A DNA stretch of 64,000 nucleotides from Symsagittifera roscoffensis (taxonomy: Eukaryota > Xenacoelomorpha > Acoela > Convolutidae), in the NCBI RefSeq assembly GCF_963678635.1, contig NC_087063.1:20280701-20344700 (forward strand), read 5' to 3'. The notes under the pieces were generated by a model that was not told the origin of the DNA, did not search any database, and saw only the letters and a program-made list of their open reading frames with translations. The translations under genes were made by a program, and so were the position numbers. Within the stretch, counting starts at the first letter, position 1. Each line of letters begins with the position of its first letter. Of the stretch, positions 27,601 to 34,744 are shown in pieces.

Positions 27601-30094
27601 TAACAAATCTCATCATAAGACTAACAGCAGTATCAGTAGAATAAATTATTATTATTTTTTACCACTTTGTTTCCTGAAACTAGATATTTGTTGTTACTTA
27701 ATCAATTAACATTTTTTGCTGATTAAATTGACAATCCTTATAAGGGTAGACATTGAGTGGGCATATAGCATGATGCCCTTAGTCTATCCTAATTTGTGCT
27801 CGCTGATAGCTATTTTGATTATTTATATGGTTCCATGCAATGATTGATAGTCTGTTAGCTTCTATTTATTAGCGAAATAAACTCATTCTTTCTTTGATTA
27901 ATTCTACTACATAGTTGTTTTAGCTATAAATATTTTTTATTTTTGCAGTTTATCAACTAATTCAGTCAGTTTTTGGTCGGAACATTCTGTGCTACTTGCA
28001 CAGCAGACGGCTATCCTTTTTAATCATAGGAACTCGATTTTACAGGCTTTCAAGTTCGGAAGTACCGCATTTATGTTAGTGGGAAACTGAGGAGCACCGA
28101 AAAGAAATTTTACCTGTTCCACTCTCATATAGGCTGCATGTGAGTGCCCAGGATGGTGTTTCTCGTCAGCTTCCAGGTGTAGCACCAGGGGCGTCGGGAT
28201 ATCTTTATCTTTGCCATCTGCCTTTCCCTGGTTAAGATTCTGAAGAAAACAATGCAATTTCGCGACTTGCGGTACAACACAACCATAGCATTACAAGCTA
28301 GCGGATAAAAAATGACACGAAGTCACCAAGAAAAATTATTTGAAAAAAATTCGAAGAAGCAACATCTACAAAAATGTCATAGATTTCAAAATTACCGGCG
28401 TTAAATAAGATTTCACAAATTGACTGCAACGGAAGGAAAGTAAACCAAGAAAAAAAGCAGACAAATTAGTCCGACATTTCAAGTTTCCCCAGAAACGTTT
28501 TTCAGTTTCCATGAATATCGAGCCAAGGTCCGCCCGGGGTTGGAACGATAGTTCTTATTGGATGCAACTTCTCAAGCACAAGCTAGAAAGCGGTAAAAGT
28601 GAGCTAAAAATTGCACAAAATTTGTCGCCAACTGTCCACTTTTTATCACATACACAAAATTTGCATGTAATAATTTGAATGTATAAAACCTAGTTGCCTA
28701 TAAAATATGCACTTCAATAATTTCGCAAGAAAAATGTTTTAGAAAACTTCTGAAAAGGAGTTTATATTATTATACTGTTGTATGAAGCAAATCGCTTTTT
28801 CTTCGGTTCATTTGATAAAAAGCATCAACATTTTTTTTATTAGATATAGTTTCAATGCTGCAAAATTGTCATCAAAATTAGCATTACTATTTGCGACAAT
28901 GGCTAGAAAAAAGTTGCTTCGCAGTATAACACTAACAACCGCTGGTGTAATTTTGTAATTACAATTCATGGAAAGCAATTAACTACGAAAAAAAAAGAAT
29001 CAAATTTTTTTTTTACAAATGTTCGATAACATCGTCTGGCACAAATTTCATAATTTTCATTTCCAGGTTTGACAGGATGTAACTTCATCCACAAGCATTT
29101 CGTAAATCAACTTTACATCGTCATATCATCCCAAAAAATTGCGCGATACTTGTTAAAACAAAATAAAGTAAGATACACTAACCCATTCTCTTACTAGCCC
29201 TTCGTGGTCAATTGGTCTTATCGATACAAACTCGACCGGAGCTCCATTTGAGGGTTTTTCAAATTTCATCTCGTGTATTTTCTCTCCATGGAAGCTAGAA
29301 ATTGACACAAAAGTGAAAAATTCAATTGAAAAGAGTTATTGACAACAAAATTTCCAAGGTGAAATCATATAGCTGATTTTACCATAGCTTGCCGTCTTTA
29401 AAGACTTCAGTGGCTTTTTGATACAAAGTTGCCGTTCCTGGAACATCGGTTTCAAATCTGCAACTGAAGGTGTACTGATTTAAAAGTGGTTGCTGTTGAG
29501 GTCCTCGTATATTTCTCTGCCCCATGAATCCTTCGCCCACTTCCCTGCAAAAAAAAATATTTCCGGGCGAATCCATGCTTTTAAACGAAATTTAACTTAC
29601 TGGTCTTAACGTACTTATTAATTCTTAGAGAGTCTCTTTGAACAAAAACGGAGGCACGTAATGTTGTCAGAGGCTCATTTCCATTAGGTAGAGGCCCACT
29701 GAACTAAAACAAACAAAACAATTTACAAATGGTAGTTCGAACTAAATAGATGGCAATGAATGATACGTTAAAAACAAAAAAAATTTACCGGAAATGCTTT
29801 GTTCTTTCCCAGATGCATCATATCCTCTTTGGACCCAAACAACAGCCTAGAGTCAAGTTTGGCGTCGACATTTCGGGTGTCGTTTCTCCCGTCTCTTTGA
29901 CTTTGATCTAGCTTAATTTTTTCTGTTGAAAATTTGATTCCACCGATGTAGAAGAAGTCAGCAAATAGTTCTATTAAATGCAAAAAATTTCAAACACTTA
30001 ATTACATTTTCATTGAAATCAAAATTTAAATTAAGTTACCGCTATCTGGCTGATCAAAGACATCACTGGTAGGGGAGGAAAAGAAGCCACCCAT
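5899..30094 (-). CDS. MGRN1: MGRN1/RNF157-like RING E3 ubiquitin ligase, whole gene
   Basis: Twelve coding exons on the minus strand, joined by GT-AG introns, give a Mahogunin-type protein. The family consists of RING E3 ligases; vertebrate MGRN1 is N-myristoylated and ubiquitinates TSG101, linking it to endosomal trafficking. Visible in order are an MGGFFSS N-terminus (myristoylation type), FFYIGGIKFS, LLFGSKEDMMHLG, PLTTLRASVFVQRDSLRI, the GHSHAAYMRVEQ segment, VVFLLQEIYNA, then a C3HC4-type RING near residues 307-345 with the exact MGRN1 spacing (CQIC, 11 residues, CRH, CSGC, CPFC). A serine/proline-rich tail follows. The family usually has about 550-700 residues, and the exons here fit that. 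The symbol is a family assignment; I cannot separate MGRN1 from its paralogue RNF157. Introns are long and full of repeats. The exon 9-10 join and the final 3' end are uncertain. Confidence 0.88.
6235..6660. other. GC-richer intronic island, unidentified
   Basis: Between exons 12 and 11 the base composition rises sharply, with GCCCGTTTTTTGGGC (a small hairpin) and GCGCGTCCGG near 6,385-6,410. No open frame of note and no family I recognise. It may be a fragment of a mobile element or a regulatory island. Confidence 0.3.
7261..7473 (-). CDS. MGRN1: MGRN1-like exon 11 (tail)
   Basis: The acceptor TCGTTTACCAG gives phase 1 in, as exon 10 requires. It encodes TPSSKSRGKNKLAELPPPPE, HMLTTSGRQDSQEEELEERN and RTLVPGKFPGSSGGDASGAH. 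The sequence is proline-, serine- and charge-rich, typical of a disordered tail. Two donors are possible: GTTAAG ending the exon at 7,271, or GTTTGT at 7,261. Only the latter feeds exon 12 in the frame that reads as protein. Confidence 0.6.
7474..8930. other. Intron sequence without recognised genes
   Basis: Intronic AT-rich DNA. It contains a copy of the GTGCACAGAACGTTCCGACC word (about 7,530) and a GCTCCGCTTCGC hairpin half (7,849). Both are dispersed in the window. I see nothing that supports a gene. Confidence 0.5.
9020..10110 (+). repeat. Satellite of about 165 bp, seven units
   Basis: The phrase CGTCATATCTCGAAA recurs at about 9,031, 9,197, 9,361, 9,532, 9,700, 9,866 and 10,012, a spacing of 146-171 bases. 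Each unit continues with ACAAGGATTTGAGCAGTCA, GGCAAGATTCGCAACC and CTGAGAGTACTCTGACAGCC. Units are clearly diverged from one another. The array lies in the intron between exons 10 and 11, just before the purine tract. Confidence 0.85.
10335..12505 (+). repeat. 2.2-kb polypurine microsatellite tract
   Basis: The + strand is almost purely A and G, built on GATAGAAAAAGAAA-like and GATCGAAAAAGAAGG words with scattered T and C. A short ordinary insert lies at about 12,145-12,205. Larger segments are duplicated inside: 11,500-11,760 is repeated almost exactly at 11,810-12,060, and a block of about 130 bases recurs at 10,640, 10,890 and 11,360. The Phe/Ser/Leu-rich open frames on the minus strand are composition artefacts. 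Confidence 0.93.
12633..12672 (+). repeat. (GATA)n microsatellite
   Basis: About ten perfect GATA units begin the 12.6-kb repeat copy. A shorter degenerate GATA run sits at the equivalent place in the other copy (about 328-345). Confidence 0.95.
12640..15090 (+). repeat. Long dispersed repeat, copy B
   Basis: Partner of the 300-2,640 copy, in the same orientation, inside the intron between exons 10 and 11. The order of landmarks is the same throughout. Both copies end near a CCCTTGC-type small hairpin followed by an A-rich stretch. Confidence 0.75.
16015..16435 (+). repeat. Dispersed ~400-bp repeat ending in a palindrome
   Basis: The unit begins GCCAACAGACAGTTGGAAAA, passes through GATAAAATTAACCCA and GAGAAAACTGGATCAA, and ends with a version of CTATATAAGAGTCTGAACTA plus CGTTCATCGACTCTT. 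Related copies, all on the + strand, are at about 2,985-3,450, 4,998-5,330, 16,940-17,400, 18,210-18,605 and 22,140-22,640. No coding capacity; a non-autonomous element is likely. Confidence 0.75.
16679..16895 (-). CDS. MGRN1: MGRN1-like exon 10 (tail)
   Basis: The exon lies between a TTTCAG acceptor and a GTCACT donor. It encodes NSRALPKVPGDEDHETMATG, then TPTRYQSYEALDSGMKSPGY and a Ser/Asn-rich run ending in SQRKQQK. Its GC content is far above the flanking AT-rich repeats, and it has no stop. Its phase 1 out matches exon 11 exactly. Membership in the MGRN1 gene rests on strand, order and phase; the sequence itself is low-complexity tail. Confidence 0.62.
16940..17400 (+). repeat. Dispersed ~400-bp repeat, second copy
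   Basis: Same landmarks in the same order as the copy at 16,015, including CACTTTCGCTGCTCGGTAGT and the terminal CCTATATAAGAGTCTGAACT. It lies in the intron between exons 9 and 10. Confidence 0.75.
18210..18605 (+). repeat. Dispersed ~400-bp repeat, third copy
   Basis: This copy has the best-preserved end: AAGAGTCTGAACTACGTTCA followed by TCGACTCTT, in which AAGAGTC and GACTCTT pair around a TGAAC/GTTCA inner stem. Confidence 0.75.
19682..19996 (-). CDS. MGRN1: MGRN1-like exon 9 (C-terminal tail; possible alternative terminal exon)
   Basis: The acceptor TTTTGTATTTAG gives phase 0 and QPGMVPEGMLRLPIGIVVC, then a Gly/Ser-rich stretch (GMGGSFMTGGGLGTLNGSIS; HIGGGGMSPSDYGTSQFG). Read without splicing it ends at a TAG at 19,682-19,684, and a minus-strand AATAAA lies at about 19,553. 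It may therefore be the last exon of a short form. A weak GTTACC donor just before the stop could instead join exon 10. Confidence 0.75.
   Translation of the reverse strand, partial: QPGMVPEGMLRLPIGIVVCPPAKNPLEGAAGMGGSFMTGGGLGTLNGSISRSSIHRHGYDTQLSQQSVASIHIGGGGMSPSDYGTSQFGRSGTLASKFELPNAI
20619..20850 (-). CDS. MGRN1: MGRN1-like exon 8 (RING core)
   Basis: The acceptor is TATTCCTTGCAG and the donor GTACGTTT. It encodes DSVLLPCRHLAFCSGCAVAM and KLHKSLCPFCRKPYLVVLQI, completing the RING: with CQIC from exon 7 the eight ligands have the family spacing. The LPCRHL and CP.CR.P....LQI signatures are diagnostic of Mahogunin proteins. A glutamate- and alanine-rich stretch (AEKEAAMNLAQALAEQARNN) follows that could be helical. 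Confidence 0.92.
21134..21333 (-). CDS. MGRN1: MGRN1-like exon 7 (end of N-terminal domain, RING start)
   Basis: The acceptor TAATTTCAG gives phase 0: NGNQYSAKLEKLHQCNNGVV, then FLLQEIYNANAE, which matches the hallmark SYLLQEIYGIENK. A GC-richer acidic linker follows, then the first RING cysteines, CQICLDKP. The exon must end at AT|GTTCGT to keep the frame and RING spacing into exon 8. GTTCGT is a poor donor, but no other GT gives phase 2. Confidence 0.87.
22140..22640 (+). repeat. Dispersed ~400-bp repeat, copy interrupted by a SINE-like piece
   Basis: It begins CAGCCAACAGGTTGGAAAAG and ends near 22,600 with AAGACCTATGTAAGAG. The order matches the other copies, but 45 bases of tRNA-like sequence (22,495-22,539) lie inside. 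Confidence 0.6.
22495..22539 (+). repeat. Inverted 45-bp partner of the tRNA-like element
   Basis: From AATTTGCTAGGTCGCAGATT through the end CCGAGTGTC this is the exact reverse complement of 22,811-22,855, including the B box. The arms are about 270 bases apart. Perfect identity contrasts with the decayed flanks. Confidence 0.85.
22811..22889 (-). repeat. tRNA-like SINE head with A and B boxes
   Basis: On the minus strand TGGCTGAGTGATTAG fits a pol III A box and AGATTCGAATCC fits a B box, about 44 bases apart as in tRNA. The acceptor and T stems pair poorly, so this is not a working tRNA gene; a tRNA-derived SINE head is the better reading. Its 3' half is repeated in perfect inverted form at 22,495-22,539. 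Confidence 0.6.
22860..24600. other. Intron sequence, no recognised gene
   Basis: AT-rich intron DNA between exons 6 and 7. It includes the hairpin CACTTTGCTTCGCAAGTG (about 23,286). Short frames near 23,490-24,010 look like chance or decayed-element remnants; I recognise no domain. Confidence 0.45.
24630..26960 (+). mobile_element. Decayed LINE (CR1/Jockey-type reverse transcriptase)
   Basis: Reverse-transcriptase remains run left to right in mixed frames. An IYVPPRVDKMKSYEELD endonuclease-like piece is at about 24,640. NSLNQFFSTIGQSLAS is at 25,440-25,500. FTDLKKTFDALEHKLLLEKL is at about 25,975-26,035. VPQGSVFGPLLFPTYINDS, the classic LINE RT motif, is at 26,125-26,180, and LADDSNIVAS, the degenerate YADD box, is near 26,210-26,240. 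NSCTYLGVIVESK is at about 26,405. Many stops and frameshifts show that it is dead and old. It lies inside the intron between exons 6 and 7, opposite to the host gene. Confidence 0.85.
26960..28113. other. Intron sequence, no recognised gene
   Basis: AT-rich. A reversed copy of the GCTGTGCAAGTAGCACAG word ending in TTCCGACCA is at 27,975-28,020. Nothing else is recognised. Confidence 0.45.
28114..28239 (-). CDS. MGRN1: MGRN1-like exon 6
   Basis: The acceptor is TTTTCTTCAG and the donor GTAAAATTT; the exon is 42 codons, phase 0 at both ends. It encodes NLNQGKADGKDKDIPTPLVL, HLEADEKHHPGHSHAAYMRV and EQ. It aligns with the family's FPVVIQAVVDEGDVVEVTGH and AHVLLAAFEK. An intron of about 6.8 kb separates it from exon 7; that intron contains the SINE-like element and a decayed LINE. 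Confidence 0.87.
28240..29182. other. Intron between exons 5 and 6
   Basis: AT-rich intron with decayed pieces of the dispersed repeats, including GTTGCTTCGCAGTATAACAC near 28,914. No gene seen. Confidence 0.5.
29183..29294 (-). CDS. MGRN1: MGRN1-like exon 5
   Basis: The acceptor is CAATTTCTAG and the donor GTTAGTG; the exon runs phase 2 in, phase 0 out (112 bases). It encodes HGEKIHEMKFEKPSNGAPV and EFVSIRPIDHEGLVREW, matching the position of the family's loop and FSLPSFKIDFSEW segment. Similarity is weaker here than in exons 2-4, but frame and splice sites agree on both sides. Confidence 0.82.
29383..29544 (-). CDS. MGRN1: MGRN1-like exon 4
   Basis: The acceptor is TTTTTTTTTGCAG. The exon encodes EVGEGFMGQRNIRGPQQQ and then NQYTFSCRFETDVPGTATLY, with QKATEVFKDGKL near the end. 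It aligns with the family's LYSLEFTFDADARVAITIYC and QASEEFLNGRAVY. The donor is GTAAAATC, phase 2 out. A second acceptor four bases downstream is possible (see exon 3). Confidence 0.87.
29601..29703 (-). CDS. MGRN1: MGRN1-like exon 3
   Basis: The acceptor TTTGTTTGTTTTAG gives phase 0 and FSGPLPNGNEPL, then TTLRASVFVQRDSLRINKY, which matches the family's KTLRSLVNIRKDSLRLVRY. The donor GTAAGT is the best sequence but leaves phase 1, whereas exon 4 wants phase 2 at its best acceptor. A GTTAAA donor four bases further on, or a later exon 4 acceptor, would restore the frame. The boundary is therefore uncertain by a few bases. Confidence 0.87.
29789..29970 (-). CDS. MGRN1: MGRN1-like exon 2
   Basis: The acceptor is ATTTAATAG and the donor GTAAATTT. 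The exon encodes ELFADFFYIGGIKFS and, at its end, LLFGSKEDMMHLGKNKAFP. These align with the family's FASHFFMGGEKFDTP and YLFGENMDLNFLG stretches. The middle (KIKLDQSQRDGRNDTRNVD) is a lineage-specific insertion compared with vertebrate MGRN1. It runs phase 1 in, phase 0 out. Confidence 0.9.
30040..30094 (-). CDS. MGRN1: MGRN1-like exon 1 (start codon)
   Basis: The exon starts with ATG and encodes MGGFFSSPTSDVFDQPDS plus one base. Gly2 and Ser6 fit an N-myristoylation signal, as in vertebrate MGRN1 (MGSILS). The donor reads GTAACTTAA. The ATG is preceded directly by a TTTTTTCAG that looks like a splice acceptor, so a separate 5' UTR exon probably lies further right; I could not locate it. Phase 1 out matches exon 2. 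Confidence 0.85.
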
Positions 30095-30200
30095 CTGAAA
30101 AAATTCAAATCATAGCGTCACACTACAGGAGGACTTTTGCTTTAAATAATTCAATATATAGTTTACGTACTAAATCAGAAAGAGTAGCGAAGCGGAGCTG

Positions 30201-30826
30201 GGTACTACTATGATAGAGTGGTCCCTTGAAAACAACCAGGTACCTTGAGAATAATACACCTAGAGCTCTCAAATCCTTTAATAATTATGATTTCGTAATT
30301 CAGTAAGATTTCGCAGTATATTTTCAAACAAATTTTATGTTTTGTTACTTCGTGAAATTTCCCCCTCACCATGCTAAGGAGAAAAAATTGAACAGAAACG
30401 AGCAAATTTCTTGATATAAACAATAAATTAATTACAATTTTCAATCTGAAAAATTTCTGAATTAATATATTTTTTCAAGATTTTTGAAATGAGAAATGAA
30501 TAACTTATACACAAATTAGTTTTCAAAATCATAACATGCGAAATGCATGCGGGACCAGTCTATCATAGTTGGTTTTTCGAGGGAATGCGGTCAATATTTA
30601 TACAACCTCGTATTCACACTCGTCAGTAAGCAGACAAATACCATATTAACCTATCGGAATTGAGATGAGAAAGCAAACTTACGAAATAAATAATTATTTA
30701 TTTAGTTCTTCCTTGTCTCAATTCTGATTGGTTAATATGGCATTTATCTGCTTACTTGATGAATACGCGGTAGTCTAAATACTGCTACGTAACCTTTTCG
30801 AGGGACCACTCTATCATAGTAGTACC
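30201..30826. mobile_element. MITE with ~31-bp terminal inverted repeats
   Basis: GGTACTACTATGATAGAGTG at 30,201 continues through GTCCCTTGAAA. Its reverse complement is at 30,796-30,826, with one mismatch. CGGAGCTG flanks the element on the left (30,193-30,200) and recurs at 30,832-30,839, which would be an 8-bp target duplication if five extra bases on the right are ignored; that size fits hAT elements. No coding capacity. It sits just 5' of the first coding exon of the host gene. An internal foldback (30,611-30,771) may be a nested element. Confidence 0.75.
30611..30771. repeat. Near-perfect foldback, arms of about 75 bp
   Basis: CGTATTCACACTCGTCAGTA, AGCAGACAAATACCATATTA and ATTGAGATGAGAAAGCAAAC on the left pair with the reverse complement of the right half up to TACTTGATGAATACGCG. 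The arms meet around TAAATAATTATTTA. The transcript would form a long hairpin. Confidence 0.85.
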
Positions 30827-30839
30827 CGACCCGGAGCTG

Positions 30840-31435
30840 CACACCTCTATCCAAATAAAAAACAGATAACCACGAGATTGAACTAGTTTGCTTTCTTCTT
30901 TTTCTTCTAGATATGGTTTGTTGTTGTCTTTTTTTATCTTTGCTTCTTTCGTGGGTAATGTAGAAAATTATTAAATCGTTATGATTTGTGAGGTCAGAAA
31001 GTATCATGGTGAACTAAGTGACTAAACCTGTCCTTCATCATTTCGCCCGTTCAAACTATCGGAATTTCCTAAATTAGCGAAGTGCGAAGGAAATTACAAT
31101 GAGCAAGAAGGTAAAGAACTCGAGATGGTTGAGTCAACCAGTTACAGAGAAATGACACATTCAATTTGAAATCTTTCTATGAAAAATTTTCATGGTTTCC
31201 ACCTTTGGATCTTTTTGAATAAGTAATGTAACATTCAGACAGATATTACACTGCCATGAAAAAAGTCCTATTGACGACTGCCTGACGTCAATTAACGTAA
31301 TTCGAAAGATTTTTCACCGTCTCGACCTGGCCAGTTGATTTTCGGTCTATTTAAGGGCCAGCGAACTTGTTGCGAGTTTCAGGCTATCAGCCGAAATAAT
31401 CTTACTTAGAAAGATAAAAAAAACTAAATTATAAA
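30840..31435. other. Intergenic sequence 5' of the host gene
   Basis: No gene seen. A GGTCTATTTAAGGGCCAGCG stretch near 31,345 resembles a TATA region on the + strand, but nothing downstream supports a transcript. A 5' UTR exon and promoter of the MGRN1-like gene may lie here or further right; I cannot point to them. Confidence 0.35.
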
Positions 31436-32650
31436 AGGGACCCTTCCGCTTAGATACGGTCGTGCACAACCCGGATAGGGCCCATAACAGCATTATATAA
31501 ATACATCAATAAACAAAATTGCCAGAATTAAGTCAAGTCAGCATTTAATACATTGTCATTAAAGGTATTTACTTCAACCGTCCCTCCTCTATAATAGCAC
31601 TAATTGGATTGTCTATGAATTGTGTCTTACGCAGTAATCTGCACCCCGGTATACAAAGGATAGCGCACCTGAGCAGCGAGAAGCTTATCTTAGTTCTTAT
31701 ACAGTTTATTGTTTCTGAGTAGCTTTCATGCCATTTTTACACTAAGTTTTTCAGCTATGCCCTGCATTATCCGTGTAGCTGCTGGTGCGGCACCACCAGT
31801 GCAGCCAAAAATAAGCGGGCAGAAGCTACTCTGTTCGACTTACAGAACTCTCATTTGGTATCTTGAGTTTTTTAGTGATTCGTGGTGCTTATAGGCGTCT
31901 TTCAGTAGTCTTAGTGAACTTTTTGCGTGCGGTTTGAAGACTTTGACATCAAAGAGGGTTCGGCTAAACCTTGAGCCCCAGAATCCGTTTGCTTTTTCAT
32001 CTAGTCGAGCGTCTTCAATAGTTGTGGTTGAAATGTTGACAAAGCTCTCGCCTTGCAACGACTGAAGTTTCGGCTCGATTTCAACATCATAGCGAACCTC
32101 GCTCATGAGGTTGGCAAAGGTATTTCTGATTTCGTCATGCCTCATGTGGTTGTATCCATCCTTTTGCACAGTAAGGGGCGTGGGTAAGGTCGAAAGATTG
32201 ACCACATGCACATGTGAGTGGAATGTTGGTTGGTTCCCATCCATATCTTAGATAAACTCCATCCCGGAATTCGGATTTATTTAGGTTGAAATTATATCTA
32301 CTAAGTGGCAGTGCGTTTAACCAGTTGAGGCTGCTTGTTCGGAGGCCAGCTCAAGTCGTATTTTTCACTGTCGCTCAATTTGTTGAAAAAATGTTAGTTC
32401 TCTTTTGGTTTGTTCTTTCAGTTTCAAGTGTTTTAATTTTAGTAGATTTTTTCTTGCTCAGATATAGCTGTTAATGGGTCGTAAGTGTCAAAGACTGACG
32501 ATGTTTTAATTGACCATTCTATAAAGTTCTCATAGTCAGAAGTAGTTTGATATTTAGACCACCCATTCTCAGTGGCAGAGAAGCGATGTCTCTAAGTTGA
32601 TGGCTAATATTATCTTTACCAATTTATCTTTACCAGTTTATTATCTTAGT
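31436..32650 (-). mobile_element. RLE-type LINE, 3' part (copy 1)
   Basis: Reading leftwards it encodes SHQLRDIASLPLRMGGLNIK, then a zinc-knuckle region. RHDEIRNTFANLMSEVRYDV, EIEPKLQSLQGESF and GFWGSRFSRTLFDVKVFKPH follow. ARLD...FDVK is the PD-D/ExK-like core of the restriction-like endonuclease used by R2-like and related LINEs. The 3' end (ACCGTATCTAAGCGGAAGG, then CCCTT) matches copy 2b at 49,541. Frames are broken; it is a dead copy. Confidence 0.85.
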
Positions 32651-33780
32651 AAGATAATAAACAAAATAACTGGGTCTCGAATCCACAGACAAGGTGACTA
32701 CGACTCAAAATGGGGCTTTAGAAAATAATTACAATTACTTTTAGAGACAGTTATAGACTAGCGATGGATTGACCCTTTTCATGCCCTCAAGTAGATATGC
32801 TCCAAAATTAATTATCACAAAGGAATTAATTTCAAACCCTCAGGGCTTCGATTGTTAAAAAACAGTTTGTAGGCTCCGGGCCACCCTTCTCACACTTCCT
32901 GTGGGATAAATTCAATTTTCTTGCAGATTCCAGGTTCGGACGCTCAAGAATTTGCCACTCAATTCAGGAGAAAAAACACGTCTCGTGCGAGAGTTCTACC
33001 ACCGGAGTCGCCTTTTGTCATATTCATCTGCCTCTTATTTACGATTTTTAAACTCGTCTCTGGCTGCTCTGTTTTTTGTGACCTTTTTCTCCGAGTATGC
33101 TCAATTTTTACATTTGATTATTTCTGACCGCAAAACGAAAATTCAACCTAAAAATCTGGAACATTCTGAGTTTTTTTTGAATTAATTTTCTTCACTGATT
33201 GTTTTGGTGTAATTTTCAGTTATCACTGTAAAGTAAGCTTGTGCCTTTTGAAGGAACGGCACTTTAGCATAATCTCCAAGTTTTTGAAACTTTTCTTTTA
33301 ACGTAGGGCTCATAAATGATTTCGACTGAGTACGATTTTTGATTACTTCCATTCACATTTACTGTTTCTATATTGCTTATTCTTCAAACCTGTAAAGTTG
33401 TCGTAGTCTTTCAAAATCGCAAAGTACTTTCCGTTCAAGAAACCTTGTCTCTGAGAAAATCCTGGTTTTATTTCAACATGAGGAGTAATCAAATTTTACT
33501 CATTCGAAACATATTTAAATTTACCAGCTCAGTTGTTTAACGTGGAGATGCATAAATTAGCTGATCTTATTCTGAGTAAGATGGCTGAGTAGTGTAGGTA
33601 TTTGAAACAAGCCAAGTGCGTTCACTAGTAGACGTCTTATTTAGTTGAAAAATTGTTTTCTGATCGACTGTAGTGTTTCTACTGCACTGGCCATTTTTGT
33701 TAAGAAGTTTTAAAATTCAATTGGAAACCATAAAAACTGGTCAATAACAATCAGATTTTCTCACATTAGAATAAAAAGGC
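32650..33780. other. Sequence between two opposed LINE pieces
   Basis: No recognised domain. It opens with a short local repeat of CTTTACCA-TTTAT at 32,610-32,645. Short frames near 32,920-33,185 have no recognisable product. It may be decayed LINE 5' sequence or later insertions. Confidence 0.35.
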
Positions 33781-34744
33781 CAAATTAGCTAAAATCGCAC
33801 AGAAAACATCGACAGAAATACTAAGTCATGAGCTTCTTGAACCACATAATGCCTGTCGACTAGTTCCACTTGATAAAAACCCAGGAGTTAGGCCAATTGG
33901 CATAGGCGAAGTCATCCGCAGAATAATAGGTAGAACGATCACAAAGAGCCAACTTATGGTACTCGGATCGAATTACCAACTATGCCTTGGTCAAAAATGT
34001 GGCATAGAATATGCAATTCATACGCCTAGAAAGAAATACGAGAAAACAGATTCCGATGCAATATTACTGATAGACGCGGAAAAAGCATTTAACTCCCTAA
34101 ACGGGAACCTGGCTTGAAAAAACACTGCAAATATGTGCCCATCTATACTACCCGCAATACAAAACTCATACTCTAATCCATCCAAACTCTTCGTTAAAAA
34201 AAATTTAATCCTATCTAGAGAAGTAAACACACAAGGAGACCCATTAGCAATGGCAATATACGGGTTAGCCACTTAACCTTTAATAAAACTAGTCAACGAT
34301 AACAGCCTAACACAGAAATGGTAAGCAGATGATGGTAACGCAGTCGGTCATTTGAAAAGCTTGCGAAGAGTTTTTGACATTATCAAAAACGGAAAATATT
34401 TTGGATATCAAGTCAAGGCATCGAAATGCCAGCTCAGTGTAAAAGATGAAAAAAACAATGAGCGATAAAAAGATTCAACAATACCCAAATTGAAATGAAG
34501 AAAGGGGCCAGAGTACTTGGTTCTGTCATAAAATCCGAAACTTGGCAAGATCGCGAAAACATCAACACAAAACGTGTACTCCTGTTACAGCAAAGGGTAC
34601 AAGAAAAATTATCGTTTTTAGCCAGAACTACACCCAATACCACAGAAAACCTGCAGACCTGCGAGAAAAAACTGAAGGAAAATCTCATTCCAAATGTAAT
34701 TGGTAAAGATAATATCAGCCATCAATTAAGAGACCTCGCTTTTT
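33780..34744 (+). mobile_element. RLE-type LINE, reverse transcriptase part
   Basis: It encodes CRLVPLDKNPGVRPIGIGEV, IRRIIGRTITKSQL, CLGQKCGIEYAIH and DAILLIDAEKAFNSLN (the first Asp motif). GDPLAMAIYGL, ADDGNAVGHLKSL (the decayed catalytic YADD box) and GYQVKASKCQLSVKDE follow. The piece ends at DNISHQLRDLA, where LTR sequence begins. Stops and a missing catalytic Tyr show that it is dead. It is the same family as the pieces at 31.4 and 47-50.7 kb. Confidence 0.87.
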
